Shown here: piece by piece, positions 25,328 through 33,318 of the stretch
Numbering within the stretch: the first letter of the stretch is position 1
Layout of the letters: every line of letters starts with the position of its first letter
Assembly: GCF_905220995.1 (NCBI RefSeq)
Contig: NZ_CAJNBJ010000016.1
Location: forward strand, 1 to 64,000
DNA from: Nitrospira defluvii
Lineage (GTDB): Bacteria > Nitrospirota > Nitrospiria > Nitrospirales > Nitrospiraceae
DNA length: 64,000 nucleotides
Direction of reading: 5' to 3'
Made by a program: the position numbers and the translations under genes
The notes under the pieces: model-generated
Databases searched by the model: none
The model's input: the letters and a program-made list of their open reading frames with translations, nothing else
Told to the model about the DNA's origin: nothing

Positions 25328-27012
25328 TGCGACTCCTTTAGTTGATTCAATTTGTCCATGGCCTTATTCGCTTCCGGGGACCTCGGGTATAGGTCGATGA
25401 CTTGTTTGAGCGCCGACGCCGCTTTTTTTCGATCCTTCAACGCCAAATAGGCATAACCTTTTTTCAACAGGGCTGCCGGAACCTTTTCACTGGCGGGATG
25501 ATTCAGTTGCACCTGATCGTAGGCATCGATGGCGCGCGAATAGTCCTTTTTGCCATAGTAGGACTCGCCCAGCCAGAACCGGGCATTTGGCGCGAGATCC
25601 GAGTGGGGATGCTGGACAAGAAACTCGGCAAACCCCTGTCGGGCCCCGTCCAGATCACCATCTTTGAAACGAGTCAACGTTCGCTCATAGGACTCCCGAT
25701 CCGCCATCAACGCCGCACTTCGATTCTCTGCACGCGGGGTGACGGCAGCGGCCGATGAAGGAGCCACGTCCTGTGCCGGTGCGGGGGCCGGGGATGGTGA
25801 TGGAACCGGCACCGAGGCCGCTTGAGGAAGGGGCGCGGCCTCAGCGACGACCGGAGGCTGTTCGGCCCGCTGCGCAGCGTTCGTACGCAATGCCACCAAA
25901 TGTTGTTCAACCTGCTTGAGAAACGCGTGCTGGTTTTCGAGATTCTTGTCGATTGTCTGAATCTGCGCCTGCACATGTGTCAACTCACGGGTGGTCTCCT
26001 CGAGACGCCGCTCGTGGTCATCTTCTCGGGACACAAACTTGCCACCCGCATTCTCCAAGGCCTTCGCCACGGACGCCACGCTCCGATTCACCTCATTGAA
26101 GTGCTCGGCCGTCACCCGGTTGTCTGCCTCGATTTTTCCAGCCAGGGCATCGGTTCGTTTACCCAAGGCCGCCGTATCCTGCTCGAGCGACGCGGCAAGA
26201 TGCTTCACCGCCTGATCCTGCTGCACGACGCGTTCGCCCAATCCATTCAACACCTGCTTGAACTCGATGAGCGCCTGATTGAACTTCGTCACCTGATCCG
26301 CCAGTACCTTGTTCTGCGCATCGAGCTGCGAGATGTTCTGCGAGCGAGTCTCCAACCCATGCAGCAGTTTCTGCTGGTCATCCAACCGTGAATCCACCTT
26401 CTGCGCCAGCACGGTCGTGGTCTTCTGCATCGCATCGAGCACATTCTTCTGGATGGCATCGATGTGACTCGTCACTTGATCAAGGCGGGATGTGACCGCC
26501 GCGAGTTCGACGCGGGTGCGATCGCGCTCGCCTTTGATCAACGCATCTTGATCGACGAGCTGCTTTTCCACCCAACCGAGTCGTTTGCTTTCCTCGAGCG
26601 AACGCTTCTCGCTGTCGCCGATACGTCGCTCGAACTTCGACTCCTGGGAAGCCAGTTTGGACAACAGATCATCCTGCCGCGACTCCAGCACCTGCGAACG
26701 GTGCATGGCCTTATCGAGGTCGCCGCGCAAGGATGGAATGTCCTGCTCGCGCAACGAGATGATTTCCTGGTTTTGACGGGCCCTGGTCTGAGCCTGTTCT
26801 TCGGTTTGTTGCTTGATGCGACGCTGGAGTTCCCGTTCGGTCTGTTTGAGATCAGCCTGCTGCGCGACACATCCCGACAACAGGGCAAACCCCGTTGCGG
26901 CCAATGCCAGCAGGCCGAGTCGTGACGGCATGGCCGACCGGCCGGTGGTCACGAGGCTCGCAATTGAGGCGTTCTTTGCCATCTCACTCCGTTGAGGCCA
27001 TCCACTGTCCAT
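25324..27012 (-). CDS. Large coiled-coil/TPR lipoprotein of the Tol-Pal operon (CpoB-like)
   Basis: The 562-residue protein has a lipoprotein signal ending FALLSGC, about 330 residues of predicted coiled coil rich in Gln, Asp and Arg, and a Pro/Ala linker. It ends with a CpoB-like TPR domain (NARFWLGESYYGKKDYSRAI). It looks like CpoB with a greatly extended rod that could span the periplasm. The start at 27012 has AAGGGAGA seven bases upstream, but the ATGs at 26982 and 26931 would give a shorter, more usual signal peptide. It lies between pal and the smaller cpoB. Confidence 0.8.
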   Translation of the reverse strand: MDSGWPQRSEMAKNASIASLVTTGRSAMPSRLGLLALAATGFALLSGCVAQQADLKQTERELQRRIKQQTEEQAQTRARQNQEIISLREQDIPSLRGDLDKAMHRSQVLESRQDDLLSKLASQESKFERRIGDSEKRSLEESKRLGWVEKQLVDQDALIKGERDRTRVELAAVTSRLDQVTSHIDAIQKNVLDAMQKTTTVLAQKVDSRLDDQQKLLHGLETRSQNISQLDAQNKVLADQVTKFNQALIEFKQVLNGLGERVVQQDQAVKHLAASLEQDTAALGKRTDALAGKIEADNRVTAEHFNEVNRSVASVAKALENAGGKFVSREDDHERRLEETTRELTHVQAQIQTIDKNLENQHAFLKQVEQHLVALRTNAAQRAEQPPVVAEAAPLPQAASVPVPSPSPAPAPAQDVAPSSAAAVTPRAENRSAALMADRESYERTLTRFKDGDLDGARQGFAEFLVQHPHSDLAPNARFWLGESYYGKKDYSRAIDAYDQVQLNHPASEKVPAALLKKGYAYLALKDRKKAASALKQVIDLYPRSPEANKAMDKLNQLKESH

Positions 27013-27077
27013 GACAGGTCTCCCTTGACCGGCGTCTGTTCCGGAGAATCATGTCACATCATCCATGATTGGAACAG

Positions 27078-27827
27078 TTATTTCGACCGGACCACCACAT
27101 GTCCGCGACGATTCTGCTGATAGCAGCTTTCGCTACGCTCGTTGCAGAACGGCCGCTCTTTACCGTACGACACCACCGACAACCGGTTGGCGCCGACACC
27201 GAGTTCCACCAGATAATTCCGGACGGCTTTGGCGCGCTTTTCACCTAACACCAAGTTGTACGCCAGCGTGCCGCGTTCGTCACAATGGCCTTCAATCTTG
27301 ACCAACGCTCCGGCATTCGCCTTGATCCACTGAGCATCCTGTGTCAGCGACTGCCGCCCTTCCTCCGTGATCGTCCAACTGTCATAGCCGAAAAACACAT
27401 CGCGCAATCCCGCTTCCGCCGACGCCGCCTGCTCCTTGGCCTGCTCGCGACGAATTTCTTCGATCTGGCGCGCCGTGCTCTCCGAGGGCTCGACCTTGGC
27501 CAACATGGTGCCGCCTCCACCGAGCCGCTCTTCGGACGGGGCCTTCCCGCCGGAAACGGAATCGAATCCGCGCAAGCCACCGGTCTCGGGATCTTCCGGT
27601 TTGCTTGAAAGGGACAGGTCAGGGAAGGTGGCGCTGGGAGCATCCAACCCCGACGGCGGCGGGAGCTGGGCCTGAGACTGAGCCGGGGCCCCCGACTTGG
27701 CCATCCCGCGCTCTGATGACTGTGCATCCCCGCCGGACTGAATGGACTTCTTGGAACACCCTGTCTGCATGCCCAACAGCATCCCGACAACCATTGTCAG
27801 GCCCATTGTCGCTACCCGTATCCTCAT
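27078..27827 (-). CDS. pal: Peptidoglycan-associated lipoprotein Pal
   Basis: Pal tethers the outer membrane to peptidoglycan and binds TolB. The ~249-residue protein has a lipoprotein signal ending LLGMQTGC, a disordered Ser/Pro/Gly-rich region of about 100 residues that is longer than in E. coli, and a C-terminal OmpA-like domain. Its peptidoglycan-binding segment reads GHCDERGTLAYNLVLGEKRA. The ATG at 27827 is favoured by AGGAG eight bases upstream; a longer in-frame start at 28004 would run into tolB. Confidence 0.94.
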   Translation of the reverse strand: MRIRVATMGLTMVVGMLLGMQTGCSKKSIQSGGDAQSSERGMAKSGAPAQSQAQLPPPSGLDAPSATFPDLSLSSKPEDPETGGLRGFDSVSGGKAPSEERLGGGGTMLAKVEPSESTARQIEEIRREQAKEQAASAEAGLRDVFFGYDSWTITEEGRQSLTQDAQWIKANAGALVKIEGHCDERGTLAYNLVLGEKRAKAVRNYLVELGVGANRLSVVSYGKERPFCNERSESCYQQNRRGHVVVRSK

Positions 27828-27897
27828 ATCGTGACTCCTCATCGCTGGTGAATGGTTAATATGCTGATAAACCCTGTCAATGACGTGATGACTATCT

Positions 27898-29229
27898 CTA
27901 GAGAGCCGGAGACCAGGACGGTGAGCTATTGTGCGTCCCGCCGAACGTAATGCGTTCCAGATTTTTTCCGTCGGTGTCGACCATATAGATATGGCTCTTC
28001 CCATCGACGGTCGAACTGAAGGTCAGATGCCGGCCATCGGGCGACCAGGATGGGGAATCATCGATACCCGGCCCCGTCGTCACTTGCACTCGCTTCTGCC
28101 CGTCAGGAGAGACGATACAGACCTTATAGAGCCGTTGAGCCGTTCGACAGACGTAGGCAATCCAGTTACCGCGCGGCGACCAAGCCGGGGCGGCGTTGTA
28201 ATCTCCTTCATATGTCAACCGGCGCACGTTGGACCCGTCGGCACTCATGATAAAGATCTGTGGCGCCCCGCCGCGATCGGAGGTAAACGCGATTTCCCGA
28301 CCGGTCGGTGACCACGAAGGGGAAAGATCGCCCCCCTGATTCACGGTGAGCCGCTGCGAGGCTTTGGTTCGCGTATCAAGCTTGTAAATCTCGGAATTGC
28401 CGTCCTGACTGCTGGCAAACGCCAGGAAATTCCCGTCCGGTGACAAGGTCGGGGTAATATTCAATCCCGGCATGGATACCAGCGTCCAGCGTTTACCGGT
28501 CGCGAGTTCCAGAATATCGATGTCTTGAGTGTTTCGGCTCCGATACGCAGTGAACACGATGAAGCGGCGATCCGGCGACCAGCGAGGCATGAGGTTCAGA
28601 AAGCCATCCGCCGTGATCTGTTTCGGCTCATACCCATCGTAGTCCATCACAAACAATTCGCGCGCGTTGCCGTGCTCCGCCACATACACGATCTTGGTTC
28701 TGGCGATCCCCGGCTCTCCGGTATAACGAAACACCAACTCATCGGCAAATCGATGCGCCATCAAACGGACTACCGAGGTGGACCCGACATAGCGCTTTCC
28801 GCCGACCACCTCATCGCTGCCGCTATCGTACACAAACCCATCCATCAACAATTCACTGTCCTTGGCGCCGTTCTTCTGCCCGGACTTCCCCCAAACCAGA
28901 ACGGACACGCCGTTCTCTGCCGCTTGTTTGAAAATCGCCTTGTCGGTCGTGGAGACCTCACGCGCCTTCACGCCAATCCCGGGCAAGTCCACGAGCGAAA
29001 ACACCAACGACCGTTGCAGGTCGGCCTTCAATACCTCCTCGATGCGACCGCCAAGCCATTCCGGACCGCCGCCGTTTTGAAATCCGAACACCCCGATGGG
29101 AATCTTTTGGAAGTCCGGCCTGGTCGCTTCAAGGAAGACATCGGTCGCGCGGGAATCCAGAATCCCGAGGACTCCGGCTCCGACCACGACGCAGAGGACA
29201 ATCATAAGCCCGATGATCACACGATTCAT
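27898..29229 (-). CDS. tolB: Tol-Pal system beta-propeller protein TolB
   Basis: TolB is the periplasmic six-bladed propeller that shuttles between Pal and TolA. The 443-residue protein has an N-terminal signal/anchor, the TolB amino-terminal domain (IPIGVFGFQNGGG), then five or six PD40 repeats with recurring SWSPDG/SWSPTG units. The normal length is about 430. The start overlaps the tolA stop by four bases and pal follows 70 bases later. Confidence 0.95.
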   Translation of the reverse strand: MNRVIIGLMIVLCVVVGAGVLGILDSRATDVFLEATRPDFQKIPIGVFGFQNGGGPEWLGGRIEEVLKADLQRSLVFSLVDLPGIGVKAREVSTTDKAIFKQAAENGVSVLVWGKSGQKNGAKDSELLMDGFVYDSGSDEVVGGKRYVGSTSVVRLMAHRFADELVFRYTGEPGIARTKIVYVAEHGNARELFVMDYDGYEPKQITADGFLNLMPRWSPDRRFIVFTAYRSRNTQDIDILELATGKRWTLVSMPGLNITPTLSPDGNFLAFASSQDGNSEIYKLDTRTKASQRLTVNQGGDLSPSWSPTGREIAFTSDRGGAPQIFIMSADGSNVRRLTYEGDYNAAPAWSPRGNWIAYVCRTAQRLYKVCIVSPDGQKRVQVTTGPGIDDSPSWSPDGRHLTFSSTVDGKSHIYMVDTDGKNLERITFGGTHNSSPSWSPAL

Positions 29230-30425
29230 CCTGCAGCCTCGCCTACGGCAAAAGTAAAGTGGGCATCAAAATAAGAGTCCGTCAGATCCGGCGGGAAGGG
29301 CGGCAACGGAATCGCACTTTGGACAGCTCGCTGTGCGGCCATATCATAATAGTCATTGCCCGACGACTGCTCAATCACGACCGACCCGACCCGACCATCC
29401 CGCTCCAAGCGGAACCGCACCGTCACCGTCAACGCCTTGCCAGAGATATCGACCGGCGGCGCGGTCCAGAACCCGCTGATCCTCGCCTGCACTCTGGCGA
29501 GATATGGATTCGATCCGGATACGCCCGGCACCCGCAACATCGGCGTGGGCTTCGTGCGAGGAATGCTGGCCATCACCGGCGGCGCCGTCACGGTCGGTTG
29601 AGGCTCGCGAAACATCGGCTTCACCTCCCGCATCGGCTCGGTGGCCTTGACCGGCGGCGGAGCCTGAAGTTTCTTCAGATCCTGCAGCTCGCGATCGAGG
29701 TCGCTGGTCATTTCTTCGGACAGCGAGGTACGTTTCGTCGGTGTGACCGGCGGTTTTGGCGGTTCCTGCGGAGTCGACACTTGCGGAGCCGCTAAATCAG
29801 GCACGTTCAATTTTTTTAACATGGCATCGACGTCGGACCGCTCCGGTGCTCCAAGCTTTGGCTGCGCGGACTTCTTGACTTCGGCCGGCTTCATAGGCGC
29901 GATGTCACCATACTTGGGAGCATTTAACGGCAACTCCACGTCCTTCATGACGTCCCGAAGTACATCGGCTCGATTCGTTACCGGGGCCGAAGAGGGCGAC
30001 TTAGCCGCATGTGGAATCGGCTGCGGCGCCGCCAGGACCGGAGCTTCCAACTTGGGAACAGGAACCGGGGGCGGTGCAGGTGCCGGGGGGGCCGGCTTGG
30101 CGACCGGAGCCGCCTGAACCGGGGACGGCACGGGCGCCGGAGGAGTCTGCGTCGGAGTGTGCACCGGCTTGGGAGGCACGGGCATCGGCGCCGACTGCAC
30201 CGGCTTGGGCGCAGGCTTCGGCAGCGCCTTCTCTACTTTCTCCACCTTGGGCTCGGGCTTTGCCTCCACAGGGGGCAACGTCACCAGAGAGACTTCGACA
30301 GCCGAGAGCGGACGTTCTGTTTTCTTAAAGAACTTCGCCCCCATGATCACGGACAGGAGGCAGAGGTGCAGCAGCAACGAGACCACCAGCGTCTTACGAA
30401 GACGGTCACCTCCGGCCTCACCCAT
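29226..30425 (-). CDS. tolA: TolA/TonB-like energy-transducing protein
   Basis: The ~399-residue protein has one N-terminal membrane helix (TLVVSLLLHLCLLSVIMG) and a long Pro/Lys/Ala-rich periplasmic region. Its C-terminal domain has VTVRFRLERDGRVGSVVIEQSSGN and AIPLPPFP, which is closer to TonB-family C-termini than to E. coli TolA domain III. Position in the operon between tolR and tolB supports a TolA role, carrying proton-motive force to TolB/Pal. The start at 30425 removes a poorly supported N-terminal extension. The sequence between it and tolR is about 90 bases. Confidence 0.85.
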   Translation of the reverse strand: MGEAGGDRLRKTLVVSLLLHLCLLSVIMGAKFFKKTERPLSAVEVSLVTLPPVEAKPEPKVEKVEKALPKPAPKPVQSAPMPVPPKPVHTPTQTPPAPVPSPVQAAPVAKPAPPAPAPPPVPVPKLEAPVLAAPQPIPHAAKSPSSAPVTNRADVLRDVMKDVELPLNAPKYGDIAPMKPAEVKKSAQPKLGAPERSDVDAMLKKLNVPDLAAPQVSTPQEPPKPPVTPTKRTSLSEEMTSDLDRELQDLKKLQAPPPVKATEPMREVKPMFREPQPTVTAPPVMASIPRTKPTPMLRVPGVSGSNPYLARVQARISGFWTAPPVDISGKALTVTVRFRLERDGRVGSVVIEQSSGNDYYDMAAQRAVQSAIPLPPFPPDLTDSYFDAHFTFAVGEAAG

Positions 30426-30516
30426 ATCTCCGATTAGGGACAGCGCGGTATGTCTTGGCAGGGCTTGGAACGTCATGACTTGCGATACGACCGTCTGGCG
30501 CGCAGGTCCGGCACCA

Positions 30517-30969
30517 CTACTTCTTGCGTGACTGCGCGGGAGTCGCGACCGACTCGTTTACGTGCTCGGCCCCCGTGGGCTCGGTCACCATGCCGAGTTT
30601 TTCAATCCCGGCTTTTTTCACACTATCCATCACCTGCACGACAATCCCGTACGGCACATCCCGGTCGGCGCGTAGATAGAGCGACACATCCGGACTTTGA
30701 TCCTTCAACGCCCGGAGTTTACGCTCCAACTGCACCACGCTCACCGCATCCTTATCCAAATACAAACGCTGATCCCGCTCAATGGACAAAACGGCTCTGG
30801 CTTCCGGCTTAATCGTATTGCTGGCGGACTTGGGAAGATTGATGTCCATCCCGCGATACAACATGGGGGCGGTCACCATGAAGATGACGAGCAGCACCAA
30901 CACCACGTCGACCAGCGGGATCACGTTGATCTCTGCCATGAACCGACGGTGACGGGTCTCCGAGGTCAT
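30517..30969 (-). CDS. tolR: Biopolymer transport protein TolR (ExbD family)
   Basis: The 150-residue protein has one membrane helix near the N-terminus containing the key aspartate (INVIPLVDVVLVLLVIFM), then a periplasmic domain (VLSIERDQRLYLDKDAVS). TolR and TolQ form the proton-driven motor of Tol-Pal. The ATG overlaps the tolQ stop codon by one base (TAATG), a standard coupling. Confidence 0.94.
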   Translation of the reverse strand: MTSETRHRRFMAEINVIPLVDVVLVLLVIFMVTAPMLYRGMDINLPKSASNTIKPEARAVLSIERDQRLYLDKDAVSVVQLERKLRALKDQSPDVSLYLRADRDVPYGIVVQVMDSVKKAGIEKLGMVTEPTGAEHVNESVATPAQSRKK

Positions 30970-31688
30970 TACTGAACCCCGACCGTCGTCTGCTTCAAGC
31001 GAGTCTGCAACGAACGCATGGCCTCAACTGTGAATGACTCAATCCGGAACACCGTCTTGCGAATGCGCGTCAGAAAATAATTATAGAAAATGACCGCGGG
31101 AATGGCGGTGAACAACCCGGCCGCCGTCGCGACCAAGGCTTCCGAGACGCCCGGCGCCACAGCCGCGATACTGGCCGTGCCCTGCATGCCGATCTCGCGG
31201 AAGGAGTCGATGATGCCCAACACGGTTCCCAGCAAACCGATAAAAGGCGTGATGTTCCCTGTGGTGGCCAAGACCGGCAGATACGATTCCAGATGCGACA
31301 CCTGATTTTGCACCAGGTACGACACCGTCTTATCCATATACTGATGATCGATGACAGGAGCCGACTCTTTCGATACGCCGGGTCCGTGAGAGGCAGTCAC
31401 CACACCATCGCCGGACACCGTCAAAACGCGATCCATGATGCCTTGAAACACGCGCGCACTGGGGCTGCCCTCCGCGCGCTTCGATTGGCGATACAGTTCA
31501 TCAAGGTCCCGAATCTTCGAGAACGCACTGAAAAACCGCTGATCTTCCCGATCAGCGGCCTTGAAACTGCGCCACTTGTAGAGGATCACCCCCCAGGAAA
31601 GAATCGAGGCGATAAAGAGAAGCAGGAGCACGATTTTCGACACCGCTCCCAGCGAACCTACCAACCCCATCACGCCTGATTGGAACAT
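30969..31688 (-). CDS. tolQ: Biopolymer transport protein TolQ (ExbB/MotA family)
   Basis: The 239-residue protein has three membrane helices and the family core TTGNITPFIGLLGTVLGIID and VATAAGLFTAIPAVIFYNYF. With TolR it forms the proton channel that energises TolA. It is the first gene of the Tol-Pal run; tRNA-Asp lies 72 bases upstream on the same strand. A TACAAT at 31743-31738 could be its -10 element, but no good -35 is visible. Confidence 0.95.
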   Translation of the reverse strand: MFQSGVMGLVGSLGAVSKIVLLLLFIASILSWGVILYKWRSFKAADREDQRFFSAFSKIRDLDELYRQSKRAEGSPSARVFQGIMDRVLTVSGDGVVTASHGPGVSKESAPVIDHQYMDKTVSYLVQNQVSHLESYLPVLATTGNITPFIGLLGTVLGIIDSFREIGMQGTASIAAVAPGVSEALVATAAGLFTAIPAVIFYNYFLTRIRKTVFRIESFTVEAMRSLQTRLKQTTVGVQ

Positions 31689-31760
31689 GAGCCTAGACCT
31701 TTCCCTTCACATGGCGTCGCATGAAAACGGTAGCATGGATTGTACCAAAAGCTGGGGGAA

Positions 31761-31838
31761 TGGCGGGGCCGACGGGATTTGAACCCGCGACTTCCAGATT
31801 GACAATCTGGCGTCCTAACCAGGCTGAACGACGGCCCC
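31761..31838 (-). tRNA. tRNA-Asp (GTC)
   Basis: The minus strand folds as a complete cloverleaf: acceptor GGGGCCG with CGGCCCC, anticodon stem CCAGA/TCTGG around loop TTGTCAA (anticodon GTC), and T-arm GCGGGTTCGAATCCCG. The 3' CCA is encoded at 31763-31761. It lies between tRNA-Val and tolQ on the same strand. Confidence 0.96.
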
Positions 31839-31972
31839 ACACAACCCAAGATGGCGGAAGAAAAGAATTCAGATCTTCAGAATCAAGCTGTCTAAATACG
31901 GTAGCGCGTACTCTTGTACATCACTACTAATGGATAAGGCAATGCCTTGCCACGAATTCCCTGTATTTCTTT

Positions 31973-32048
31973 TGGTAGGCGGAACAGGGATCGAACCTGT
32001 GACCTCTGCCTTGTAAGGGCAGCGCTCTCCCAATTGAGCTATCCGCCC
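31973..32048 (-). tRNA. tRNA-Val (TAC)
   Basis: The minus strand folds as a cloverleaf of 76 bases: acceptor GGGCGGA with TCCGCCT, anticodon stem CTGCC/GGCAG around loop CTTACAA (anticodon TAC), T-arm with GGTTCGATCC, and encoded CCA at 31975-31973. It lies 66 bases after the recombinase stop codon. Confidence 0.96.
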
Positions 32049-32114
32049 GATTTTTCTTGCTCTCGGCAGATTTTTTGGATGCTATCAACTCCACCAAGCA
32101 GTGTCAACCAAGAA

Positions 32115-33155
32115 TCATGCATTGTTCTTGCAGGATTTTCCAACCACTCCTTCCTCGGATTCATCCGTGCGGGTGATCGGCTCTCGCGCACTGCCTGGAG
32201 CAACGGTACGAGCAGCCCTGTTGCGTGGGAAACACGCACTGTGGACTTTTTTCAACTGTGCCGCATCGACATGCGTATAAATTTGCGTCGTCGCAATGTC
32301 GGCGTGCCCCAACATCGCCTGCACCGATCGCAAGTCGGCGCCCCGCTGCAAGAGATGTGTCGCAAACGAATGTCGAAGCATGTGCGGTGACGGCATCCGC
32401 GCGAGGCCGGCTCGCTGCGCACGGGTGCGGAGCAGTTTCCAGAACCCCTGCCGCGTGAGCGGTGTGCCACGGCGAGTCACAAAAACAACGCGAGAAGATC
32501 GCTGCTTCAACAACACCGGCCGCACATGCAGCAGATAGGCCTGCAGTTCCGCTACTGCCAGCCGACCGATCGGCACCACGCGCTGTTTATCTCCCTTGCC
32601 CGTAATTCCAAGATACCCCACCTCCAGGTTGCACTGATCGAGCTTCAACGCAATAAGTTCTGACACGCGCAGGCCGGCGGCATACAACACCTCCACCATC
32701 GCGCGATCGCGCTGATCCTCCGGCGACCGGCCAGCCGGCATCGACAGAAGACGGTCCACCTCTTCCACGCTCAACGTCTTCGGCAACCGGCGTGCCCGTG
32801 ACGTGCTGCGGAGACTCACCGTCGGGTTGACCGAGACCATCCCCTCCTGCTTGAGAAACCGGAACAGGCTGCGAATGGCCGCGAGCGCGCGGGCGCGGGA
32901 AGACGACGCAAGGCCGGATCGATGCAAATGATCGAGAAATCCTGAGAGGAACGGCGGAGACACCGTTCGCGCATCAGATAGTTCCTGATCGCGGAGGTAG
33001 CGCTGAAAAGTCGCGATATCCCGCTGGTAAGCCAGAACGGTGTTGCGGGATAAGCCGCAGGCGATCCGCAGATGGTTCCAGTATCGTTCGATCACTGAAT
33101 CCAGCGGGAGTGAATCCGGCCCCGGCAGAGCCTTGTCTGCGGCATCACCGCTCAT
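32115..33155 (-). CDS. xerD: XerC/XerD-type tyrosine recombinase
   Basis: This protein resolves chromosome dimers at dif. The ~346-residue protein has an N-terminal SAM-like core-binding domain (CGLSRNTVLAYQRDIATF) and a catalytic domain with all residues visible: R in AAGLRVSELI, K in GKGDKQR, HMLRHSF, GHADIATTQ and the Tyr of QIYTHV. A tail of about 35 residues rich in Arg, Ser and Glu extends beyond the normal end. The ATG at 33155 has GAGGGCC upstream. It is encoded alone, divergent from the LpoA-like gene, which favours a housekeeping Xer over a mobile-element integrase; XerC versus XerD cannot be settled here. Confidence 0.9.
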   Translation of the reverse strand: MSGDAADKALPGPDSLPLDSVIERYWNHLRIACGLSRNTVLAYQRDIATFQRYLRDQELSDARTVSPPFLSGFLDHLHRSGLASSSRARALAAIRSLFRFLKQEGMVSVNPTVSLRSTSRARRLPKTLSVEEVDRLLSMPAGRSPEDQRDRAMVEVLYAAGLRVSELIALKLDQCNLEVGYLGITGKGDKQRVVPIGRLAVAELQAYLLHVRPVLLKQRSSRVVFVTRRGTPLTRQGFWKLLRTRAQRAGLARMPSPHMLRHSFATHLLQRGADLRSVQAMLGHADIATTQIYTHVDAAQLKKVHSACFPRNRAARTVAPGSAREPITRTDESEEGVVGKSCKNNA

Positions 33156-33247
33156 CGAACAGGCCCTCGTTGGCGATGACGGAACACGTGTTGACTCGAC
33201 TATAACTAAGGCTCCCGACGAACACAACGCAACGTCATCAAGTTACC

Positions 33248-33276
33248 TTGACACCCCCGCACCTGTTTCCTATAGT
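33248..33276 (+). promoter_or_regulatory. Strong sigma-70 promoter for the LpoA-like gene
   Basis: TTGACA (33248-33253) and TATAGT (33271-33276) are separated by exactly 17 bases. A start near 33283 gives a leader of about 36 bases before the ATG at 33319. Confidence 0.8.
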
Positions 33277-33318
33277 AGCCTCCATTGCGGCGAGAGCGTT
33301 CGCCATGCACAGGAGTCA

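Noticed and set aside
32115-33155. Integrase of a mobile element
   Set aside because: Although it lies next to tRNA genes, there is no duplicated tRNA end, phage gene or attachment site nearby; the protein fits a chromosomal Xer recombinase.
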